Shown: piece after piece, positions 6,841 through 12,097 of the stretch
Layout of the letters: each line of letters starts with the position of its first letter
Position numbering within the stretch: the first letter of the stretch is position 1
NCBI GenBank assembly: GCA_003557765.1
Contig: PWNO01000255.1
Location: forward strand, 1 to 12,097
DNA from: Bacteroidales bacterium
Lineage (GTDB): Bacteria; Bacteroidota; Bacteroidia; Bacteroidales; UBA7960
DNA: 12,097 bases
Direction of reading: 5' to 3'
Program-made: the position numbers and the translations under genes
Notes under the pieces: generated by a model
Databases searched by the model: none
The model's input: only the letters and a program-made list of their open reading frames with translations
What the model was told of the DNA's origin: nothing

Positions 6841-8922
6841 ATGAAAAAACTCTTGCAGGTCTTGATTAATCCTTTTCTGCTGCCCATACTGCCTGCAGTA
6901 GTCATCATCGCTTTGATTGCCGGAAATATTAGCCCTTATCATCTTGAACTCAAAGACCGCCGCCTGTTAAGAGAAAATGAAACCCTGTGGTATGGGGATA
7001 TCACCAATGATGGTTATTCTGAATATGTAACCATCCTTGATGGCGAGGATCGTGTATCTGTTAAGGTTGAGGATCACAGGGGAAGGGTTTTCCGGCAATG
7101 GAACTTTTTGGGGAGCCTGGAAAACATTCGTTTTAGCAATGTCCCTATAATGGGAGACCATAATCATGATGGGAATAACCTCCTGTTTATATTCACCATG
7201 TCAGGCGACAGCCTGCTGCTTCACCGCATGGATCTGACAAAAGACCTCGAAACGGAACCGGATTACCATGGACGTTTCATAACCCGCGTGGGATATCCGG
7301 GATATCAGCCTGACCCCAGGGTCAGGGGAACGGATATGGCAGATTTGACAGGAGATGGTAAAAAAGAGCTTATTTTTAACGTATCGGCTGGGTTTGTTTT
7401 GCGGCCCAGGAATGTATATGCATACATTATTGAGGAGGATAGCCTGATGAAGTCACCGACTGCAGTCTACAGTTTAAGGGATATGCGACAGGCAGACCTC
7501 ACAGGTAATGGCAAACCGGAGATTCTGCTAAGTGGATCTTCTACAGGGAACATTGATGCGCGTCAACATCATTTTCACGACAGCAGCAACTGGCTCATGG
7601 TCATGGATCAGGATCTGGATTTTTTGTTCGAGCCCCTGGAGATACCTGGACCTGGTAATCGTATAAATGTTTACGATTATCTTGATGACGCGCAACCCAT
7701 GATCGCTGCCGTGGAGTTACGCCACAATCATGCAGAGCATGCCAAGGTGCATGTTTTTTATCCTGATGGAAGAAAAAAGTTCAGTGTTTCCACGGATGCC
7801 ATTTATAGCCGGGCATACCAGTTGCCGCAGGATAACGGACTTCTGCTTGCCCTCTCCGGTGACGGGCCCGGAACCATTCTCTATGATCCGCTCAATGATA
7901 AAATCATTCGTAAATTGGACATGCCCCTTTCCGGGCAGTTGGTGAGCAGGGACATCACAGGGGATGGCCGGCCGGAAATGATCTCACCGGATATTTCAAA
8001 CGGCCATATAACTGTATTCAGGAATAACCTGACCAGGCATGTCAACATAAGCGAGCAGATAGATGAAGGACGTTTCCGCAGCCTTCACTTTATTGAGCGA
8101 CCCGGTGAAATTCCTTTGATCCATGTACAGTCAGACCAATTTGCATACACCTTGCGCTATGCCGAAAACCCTCACTATTCCTGGGCTGTAGCGTATTTTG
8201 CAGGCATCTATGCAGTGTTTTTTCTGTTTGGCATGGTTACAAGGGCATACCAGAAAAACCAGTTATCCAAAAAGCAAGCCATTGAGAAAAAAATCACCGA
8301 ACTGCAGCTTAACCTGGTAAAAAACCAACTGAGTCCGCATTTTTCACTCAATGCCATCAATGCGGCCATCCACACCATTAAGAAAGAAGAAACCGAGAAA
8401 GCAGCAGACTACCTGAGGCGTTTCTCCCGCCTGCACCGGGCTATGGTGCTGTCTGCTGAGCAAATGCACAGGACACTTGCTGACGAAATACAATTTACTG
8501 TGGATTATGTGGAAATTGAAAAACTACGCTTTGATCACGCATTTGCCTTTGAAATAGAGGTGGCCGATCACGTGGACCAGCAGACCAATATCCCAAAAAT
8601 GATCCTGCAAAGTCATGCAGAAAACGCAATCAAGCATGGCTTGTCTGGCAAGAAAGGCGATGGCCTGCTCCGGATCCGGATCGAACAACATCACCGCACA
8701 ATCTCCGTGAAGATATCCGACAATGGGGTTGGGCGTGCACAGGCTTCTGAAGCAATCCAAGACTCCACTGGCCGGGGATACAAAATGATGCAGGAATACT
8801 ATCGTTTATACAATAAATATTATCATATGCACATCACACAGCAAATCCAGGACCTCTATGACCAGGAGGGTAGCGCTGCAGGGACTTCCGTGGAAATCAT
8901 GATCTCTCTGCGCAATGCGTAA
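6841..8922 (+). CDS. LytS-type sensor histidine kinase with extracytoplasmic FG-GAP-like propeller
   Basis: Membrane sensor kinase of 693 aa, partner of the LytTR regulator 74 bp downstream. I chose ATG 6841 because it opens directly into a membrane segment (MKKLLQVLINPFLLPILPAV); ATG 6742 would add 33 residues of no recognisable character. Order: first membrane segment (about 7-27); an extracytoplasmic part of about 420 residues with Ca-binding-like FG-GAP motifs DITNDG (53-58), DHNHDG (106-111), DLTGDG (168-173), DLTGNG (219-224) and DITGDG (371-376), spaced by multiples of about 51-62 residues as in a beta-propeller; second membrane segment (448-466); a short coiled linker; and a His_kinase (PF06580-type) core with phospho-acceptor H500 in NQLSPHFSLNAIN. 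The ATP-binding domain has the N-box around N595 (AENAIKHG), DNGVG 627-631 and GRG 644-646. The family normally has PHFLFN; here it is PHFSLN. The ligand is unknown; FG-GAP propellers often bind proteins or glycans. Confidence 0.92.
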   Translation: MKKLLQVLINPFLLPILPAVVIIALIAGNISPYHLELKDRRLLRENETLWYGDITNDGYSEYVTILDGEDRVSVKVEDHRGRVFRQWNFLGSLENIRFSNVPIMGDHNHDGNNLLFIFTMSGDSLLLHRMDLTKDLETEPDYHGRFITRVGYPGYQPDPRVRGTDMADLTGDGKKELIFNVSAGFVLRPRNVYAYIIEEDSLMKSPTAVYSLRDMRQADLTGNGKPEILLSGSSTGNIDARQHHFHDSSNWLMVMDQDLDFLFEPLEIPGPGNRINVYDYLDDAQPMIAAVELRHNHAEHAKVHVFYPDGRKKFSVSTDAIYSRAYQLPQDNGLLLALSGDGPGTILYDPLNDKIIRKLDMPLSGQLVSRDITGDGRPEMISPDISNGHITVFRNNLTRHVNISEQIDEGRFRSLHFIERPGEIPLIHVQSDQFAYTLRYAENPHYSWAVAYFAGIYAVFFLFGMVTRAYQKNQLSKKQAIEKKITELQLNLVKNQLSPHFSLNAINAAIHTIKKEETEKAADYLRRFSRLHRAMVLSAEQMHRTLADEIQFTVDYVEIEKLRFDHAFAFEIEVADHVDQQTNIPKMILQSHAENAIKHGLSGKKGDGLLRIRIEQHHRTISVKISDNGVGRAQASEAIQDSTGRGYKMMQEYYRLYNKYYHMHITQQIQDLYDQEGSAAGTSVEIMISLRNA

Positions 8923-8996
8923 AGGTTGCTGCCGTAGCATGGTTTATACAGACCATTGTATTGGATGCACAGATATGAGGACATAAACAGCAGGCC

Positions 8997-9761
8997 ATGA
9001 AAAGACAAAAGCCGGATCTGAAAACCATCAGGGCTGTGATCGTCGATGACGAAAAGCATGCCGTTGATGAACTGAAGGAGATACTTGAAGCACGAGGAGG
9101 GGTAGAAATCGTGGGCAAATTCGCCGACCCGGAAGCAGCAGTTGCCGGGATATTGAACTTGAGGCCCAATTTGCTTTTTCTGGATATCAGGATGCCGGGA
9201 ATGGACGGGTTTGACATCCTGAAAAAGCTGAGTAAAGCGGGATTTGAACCTGCAGTGATCTTTGTCACAGCTTACCAGGAGTATGCCATCGAGGCCATCA
9301 AGCATGCAGCCTTCGATTATATCCTGAAACCTGTTGAAAGACAAGAGCTATATCAGGCATTGTTCAGGTTTTCAATTACTTATGCCCATGCAGACCTGGC
9401 CGACAATTACCGAAAATTATTTGACGCAGCCCATGATGAACCCACAATAAGACTGCCTGTGGAAAGCGGCTTTCGTGTGTTTAAGCTGGCCGATATCGTC
9501 TATGTGGCATGTGATTACCACTGGACACGTGTATGGACCGGGCAGGATCAGTTTCAACTGGTGACCGCAAACCTTAGTTATATTGAAGAGCGCCTGCCTG
9601 CTGAACAGTTTGTGAGGATATCTGAAGACGTCATCATCCATGTCAAATACCTGAAAAAAGTCAGAAAGCTTTCCCGCCAATGTGTGCTGGAAAAGAACGG
9701 CGAATTGATTACACTTACCTTGCCATTGTCATACCTCAAAACCCTCGATAAATACCTGTAA
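8997..9761 (+). CDS. LytTR-family response regulator, partner of the adjacent kinase
   Basis: Cytoplasmic regulator of 254 aa, expected to be phosphorylated by the upstream LytS-type kinase and to control transcription. The receiver domain (about 11-130) is complete: acidic pair D17/D18, phospho-acceptor D63 in LLFLDIRMPGMDG, T91 in VTAYQEYAI and K111 in YILKPV. The LytTR domain (about 150-254) begins IRLPVESGFRVFKLADIVYV, a clear match. Its normally best-conserved stretch is altered: where relatives read roughly F-R-x-H-R-S-Y-I-V-N, this reads FVRISEDVIIH (205-215). The usual terminal S-R-R/K before the last helix is replaced by LPLSYLKTL. The fold is probably kept, but DNA specificity or binding may differ. 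The start is ATG 8997 without a strong Shine-Dalgarno. The 74-bp gap to the kinase holds no terminator, so co-transcription is likely. Confidence 0.93.
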   Translation: MKRQKPDLKTIRAVIVDDEKHAVDELKEILEARGGVEIVGKFADPEAAVAGILNLRPNLLFLDIRMPGMDGFDILKKLSKAGFEPAVIFVTAYQEYAIEAIKHAAFDYILKPVERQELYQALFRFSITYAHADLADNYRKLFDAAHDEPTIRLPVESGFRVFKLADIVYVACDYHWTRVWTGQDQFQLVTANLSYIEERLPAEQFVRISEDVIIHVKYLKKVRKLSRQCVLEKNGELITLTLPLSYLKTLDKYL

Positions 9762-10094
9762 AGCGTTTTGTGGCAACTTGTCTCCGGTCAATTTTTCCTT
9801 TGCACCATGCTGCTGTTCATAACCTGCACCAGGACAGGTCATCTGATTCATCACACTGTACATGATGTATCCATGCTGCTTTAGGCGTTAAAAGCCTTGA
9901 AAATTATTCTCATCTCTGCAAAGCAGACCTAAAAAACAGCTAACCTGTATTATTCATGCAGCCTAAGGGTATGCCCGGCTCCCATTTTTGAGCCAGAAAA
10001 CAATTCTGCGAACAACCGGCAAAGTGCCATCAAACGACACCAGTTGGCAAACAGCTTAACCAACCTGCAGATAATCCAGGCCTGCAACACGGAC
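9762..10094. other. Convergent gap after the response regulator; no gene recognised
   Basis: Non-coding spacer between the + strand regulator and the terminator of the - strand superoxide dismutase. Only weak hairpins appear: AGGC/GCCT around 9883-9897, and GGCTC/GAGCC (9977-9981, 9990-9994) with a T-rich loop. None has the stem and T-tract of a good terminator for the regulator. No RNA gene was recognised. Confidence 0.4.
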
Positions 10095-10130
10095 AAAAAA
10101 ACCGGCAGCCCCAAAACCCGGGGCTACCGG
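10095..10130 (-). terminator. Rho-independent terminator of the superoxide dismutase gene
   Basis: Read on the - strand: CCGGTAGCCCC, loop GGGTTTT, GGGGCTGCCGG, then TTTTTTT. The 11-bp stem contains one G-U pair, which reads as a C/A mismatch on the + strand; with the U-tract this fixes the orientation as -. It lies about 78 bp beyond the stop at 10208, leaving a short 3' UTR. Confidence 0.88.
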
Positions 10131-10207
10131 TCACCATCACTCATCACCCGTAATGGCGGCTACGGACGTGTTAGTAATCCTCCGAAGCCATTTTTTTGTA
10201 TTGTGTT

Positions 10208-10939
10208 TTACCTGGCCTCTGCGTATCTGCGAGCCACTTCATCCCAGTTTATGACATTCCAGAAATTATTCAGGTATTCGGGACGACGGTTTTGGTATTT
10301 GAGATAGTACGCGTGCTCCCAAACATCCACGCCAAGGATGGGTGTTCCCTGTACGTCGGCAACGTCCATCAGGGGGTTGTCCTGGTTGGGCGTGCTGGTT
10401 ACCTGAAGCTCGCCGCTACCGTCCACAATCAACCAGGCCCAACCACTGCCAAAGCGGGTGGCGCCGGCACGGTTAAATTCTTCCTGGAAGTCTTCAAACG
10501 AAGTGAAACGCTTCTCAATGGCGGCGAGCAGGTCTCCTGAAGGTTTTCCGCCTCCGTCAGGTCCCATGACCCGCCAGAAGAGGTCGTGATTCCAATGACC
10601 ACCACCATTGTTGCGCACGGCAACAGGATATTGGCTCATGTTTTTGAAGATCTCTTCCAGCGACATGTTTTCCATCTCGGTGCCTTCAATGGCATTATTC
10701 AGGTTATTGACATATGCCTGGTGATGCTTGCCATGATGAATTTCCATGGTGCGTACATCTATATATGGTTCCAGTGCATCATGTGCATAAGGTAGTTCGG
10801 GTAATACATGCTTGTTTGCCATAGTTTTTTCTCCTTTATGATGGTTGTGATTAATAAAATTACTTATCGTTGCTGCCTGTAGGCTTATCAGCGCCCCAAC
10901 AGCCAGCATCAACAATACGATTTTTCCTTGTTTGCTCAT
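10208..10939 (-). CDS. Superoxide dismutase, Fe/Mn family (Mn-type motifs), with possible signal peptide
   Basis: Converts superoxide to oxygen and hydrogen peroxide. The catalytic part begins at an internal Met (codon at 10820-10822) and is 204 aa, normal for the family. In that numbering the metal ligands are H29 (MEIHHGKHH), H79 ([11 protein letters not shown]), D166 and H170 ([10 protein letters not shown]). GGGHWNH and STPNQDNPL are typical of Mn or cambialistic enzymes, so Mn use is likely but not proven. The frame extends 39 codons upstream to ATG 10939 and encodes a plausible signal peptide: a Lys-containing start, hydrophobic [16 protein letters not shown], then a His-rich spacer HNHHKGEK. 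The long form would be exported; the short form would be cytosolic. Both starts look usable: 10939 has an A-rich leader, and 10822 has AAGGAG 8 nt upstream. I give the long form as the feature. A terminator follows on the same strand. Confidence 0.95.
   Translation of the reverse strand: MSKQGKIVLLMLAVGALISLQAATISNFINHNHHKGEKTMANKHVLPELPYAHDALEPYIDVRTMEIHHGKHHQAYVNNLNNAIEGTEMENMSLEEIFKNMSQYPVAVRNNGGGHWNHDLFWRVMGPDGGGKPSGDLLAAIEKRFTSFEDFQEEFNRAGATRFGSGWAWLIVDGSGELQVTSTPNQDNPLMDVADVQGTPILGVDVWEHAYYLKYQNRRPEYLNNFWNVINWDEVARRYAEAR
10831..10836 (-). promoter_or_regulatory. Shine-Dalgarno AAGGAG before the internal superoxide dismutase start
   Basis: On the - strand AAGGAG is followed by an 8-nt spacer (AAAAAACT) and the internal ATG at 10822. 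It lies inside the longer reading frame (codons for HKGEK). Strong Shine-Dalgarno sites are uncommon in Bacteroidota, so its presence exactly here argues that the 204-aa cytosolic form is translated, alone or alongside the exported form. Confidence 0.6.
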
Positions 10940-10975
10940 GATTTGATTTTTTTGGGTTTTTGAGTTTTTGTTTTA

Positions 10976-10994
10976 ATTTAGTCTTTGTCTAAAT
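10976..10994 (-). promoter_or_regulatory. 19-bp dyad upstream of superoxide dismutase, candidate operator
   Basis: ATTTAG-TCTTTGT-CTAAAT: two perfect 6-bp half sites with a 7-bp spacer, 37-55 bp upstream of the ATG at 10939. The size and the TTTAG...CTAAA form resemble sites of DtxR/MntR-like metal regulators, which often control superoxide dismutase genes. It overlaps the only promoter-like sequence here: on the - strand TTG, about 22 bp, then TATTTAGA. The regulator is inferred. Confidence 0.4.
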
Positions 10995-11032
10995 AACAAG
11001 GCGTGTTTGTTTTTGTTCAATGGGTTATGACG

Positions 11033-11098
11033 AATGGATCATTATGCCTGGAAGATGAGCGGCTCATTTTGCCATGAAGATGAATGGTCCATTTTCTC
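11033..11098. repeat. 25-bp tandem repeat (about 2.6 copies) with three spaced dyads
   Basis: Units start at 11036, 11061 and 11086, with consensus near GGxTCATTxTGCCxTGAAGATGA; the third is partial. Each junction forms a dyad: AATGGATCATT (imperfect, centre 11038), ATGAGCGGCTCAT (perfect around a central G, centre 11061) and AATGGTCCATT (perfect, centre 11088). Centres are 23 and 27 bp apart. It lies about 100-160 bp upstream of the superoxide dismutase and could be a binding array or only intergenic repeat. Confidence 0.6.
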
Positions 11099-11155
11099 GC
11101 TAACAGCTAACAGCCAACAACCATAGCCAACAGCCAATAGCCAACAGCCAACAGC
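11099..11155. repeat. Heptamer tandem array downstream of the HhH protein gene
   Basis: Eight 7-bp units in register: GCTAACA, GCTAACA, GCCAACA, ACCATAG, CCAACAG, CCAATAG, CCAACAG, CCAACAG. The array ends 8 bp before the stop codon of the - strand gene at 11164, i.e. it sits directly at that gene's 3' end, as the two heptamer tracts on the + strand do for their genes. Confidence 0.85.
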
Positions 11156-11163
11156 ATTTTAGG

Positions 11164-12097
11164 TTACTTACGGCCTTCATCATCCCCGGCATACAGATAA
11201 GGGCGCAGGCGTTTCCAGCCTGCATCATCGATGAGGTAAGAGCTTTTGATGTCTGTGTGGCAGGCAAAAGGCCCATGTTGCTTGCGCAGGTTTAATATGG
11301 CTGATGCCACAGGCCGGTCGATGTAGGGGTGCCTGACCAGATCTCCGAAAGAGACTGTATTGAGGTTGATCTGTTGAACCAGCAGGGTGTCCACCTCAAT
11401 ATATGCCAGCATGTTTACGTATCGCGCACTGTCCATGCCGAAAACTTCAAGCAGCTGGCTGGTGCAATAATATCCTCCTAAAAGATCTCTGTAACGCACT
11501 ATTCGCCGGCTGAATACCGGTCCGATGCCTCGGATCTGCTGAAATGCTATGGTATCAGCCTTATTGATGTTTATCATTAACGGTTTGGCTGTTGCCTTAT
11601 GTGCATGATCCGGCATAGCCACTTCATGGCTTTTCCCATTAAATGAGCTAACGGGTAGCTGTTCCGCATGCCTGGAGCTGAGGCCAGTCCTGTCTGAAGC
11701 TTGCTCCACTGGTTCATCCAGGTGCCATCCCTGGCCTGCTGTTGCTGTTTGCCCAACATTATTTTCCCGATCTGCTGACAGCTGATCCGCTCCGCCATGA
11801 TACCCTTTACCCCGGATACCCCTTTCCGGTCTGTCGGGCAAGCTTACCCAAGGCTCCAGTTCCGCATACAAATGCTCATCAATTAAATAGATTCGCTGCA
11901 GATCCTGTTTATAGCGAAAGCTGCCCCCTGCTGCCATATAATTATGTATACTGCGTCCAATGCGGGCAGAGACCCCCATCTCCTGCCACCCTTCCACACT
12001 TAGTGTGTTTGGATCGAATGGTCGCGGATTTAAAGCATGCGTTGCGGGCTTCTCAGGGCTTTGTATGCCGTCTGTCGGCCTGCTTTCTTCCAGCGCC
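11164..12097 (-). CDS. ComEA-like protein with three helix-hairpin-helix regions, N-terminus outside window
   Basis: DNA-binding-type protein related to the competence factor ComEA. The frame is open through the right edge, giving 310 visible codons; GTG 11997 is only an internal codon, because the typical first-domain opening FDPNT lies upstream of it at codons 27-31. Region 1 (about 27-85): GVSARIGRSIHNY, GGSFRYKQDLQRIY. Region 2 (about 174-233): MININKADTIAFQQIRGIGP then FSRRIVRYRDLLGGYY. Region 3 (about 242-303): INLNTVSFGDLVRHPYIDRP then VASAILNLRKQHGPF. Between regions 1 and 2 is a linker of about 85 residues with no recognisable fold, rich in Gly, Ser and charged residues. Bacteroidota relatives usually have an N-terminal membrane segment, which would be off-window here. 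A DNA-uptake or DNA-binding role is inferred from the family; no competence genes are visible nearby. Confidence 0.87.
   Translation of the reverse strand, partial: ALEESRPTDGIQSPEKPATHALNPRPFDPNTLSVEGWQEMGVSARIGRSIHNYMAAGGSFRYKQDLQRIYLIDEHLYAELEPWVSLPDRPERGIRGKGYHGGADQLSADRENNVGQTATAGQGWHLDEPVEQASDRTGLSSRHAEQLPVSSFNGKSHEVAMPDHAHKATAKPLMININKADTIAFQQIRGIGPVFSRRIVRYRDLLGGYYCTSQLLEVFGMDSARYVNMLAYIEVDTLLVQQINLNTVSFGDLVRHPYIDRPVASAILNLRKQHGPFACHTDIKSSYLIDDAGWKRLRPYLYAGDDEGRK

Noticed and set aside
9883..9994. Small hairpins after the response regulator as its terminator
   Set aside because: Stems are only 4-5 bp and lack a following T-tract in the right orientation.
10171..10191. Tiny - strand frame (MASEDY) after the superoxide dismutase
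   Set aside because: Six codons with no conserved feature, between a stop codon and a terminator; chance occurrence is the simplest reading.
10044..10307. 87-codon + strand frame between the regulator and superoxide dismutase
   Set aside because: It runs through the terminator hairpin of the - strand gene and into that gene's coding region; no start signal or domain.
11033..11155. Possible CRISPR-like or other mobile repeat array
   Set aside because: Units are 25 bp and 7 bp in direct contact without unique spacers, and no cas genes are present; these are simple tandem repeats.
11995..11997. GTG as start of the HhH protein
   Set aside because: The reading frame stays open to the right edge, and the family's typical FDPNT opening of the first HhH region lies upstream of this codon.

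Overview
The window looks like ordinary chromosome from a member of the Bacteroidota (order not resolved; moderate GC). The evidence is a TonB-dependent receptor carrying a carboxypeptidase-regulatory-like N-terminal segment, a LytS/LytTR two-component pair with a large extracytoplasmic sensor, a ComEA-like helix-hairpin-helix protein of the Bacteroidota type, A-rich leaders with few Shine-Dalgarno sites, and degenerate heptamer tandem repeats between genes. No phage, IS, CRISPR or tRNA/rRNA gene was recognised.

Layout on the + strand: (i) 2-2077 is the 3' part of a TonB-dependent outer-membrane receptor, closed by a strong terminator right after its stop. (ii) 2118-2467 is non-coding and holds a large imperfect palindrome flanked by related short sequences, possibly a small non-autonomous repeat. 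(iii) 2468-6533 is a DNA-repair block: a radical SAM protein of the 'linked to uracil-DNA glycosylase' family, its obligate partner with a DUF4130-type domain 13 bp downstream, and then, after a 188-bp repeat-rich spacer, uvrC. (iv) 6841-9761 is a two-component system: a LytS-type histidine kinase with an FG-GAP-like propeller outside the membrane, and a LytTR response regulator whose DNA-contact motif is diverged.

Layout on the - strand: (v) 10208-10939 encodes an Mn-type Fe/Mn superoxide dismutase with two plausible starts, one adding a signal peptide and one preceded by a textbook Shine-Dalgarno. It has its own terminator downstream and a 19-bp dyad upstream that could be a metal- or redox-responsive operator. 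(vi) 10995-11163 holds a 25-bp tandem repeat containing three spaced dyads and a heptamer array. (vii) 11164-12097 is a ComEA-like protein with three helix-hairpin-helix regions, running off the right edge.

The most interesting points are the radical SAM/DUF4130 pair beside uvrC with no uracil-DNA glycosylase domain in sight, the propeller-sensing LytS kinase with a divergent LytTR partner, the superoxide dismutase with two possible starts, and heptamer repeats that begin exactly at the 3' ends of three genes. All family assignments come from reading the translations by eye; no database search was run.
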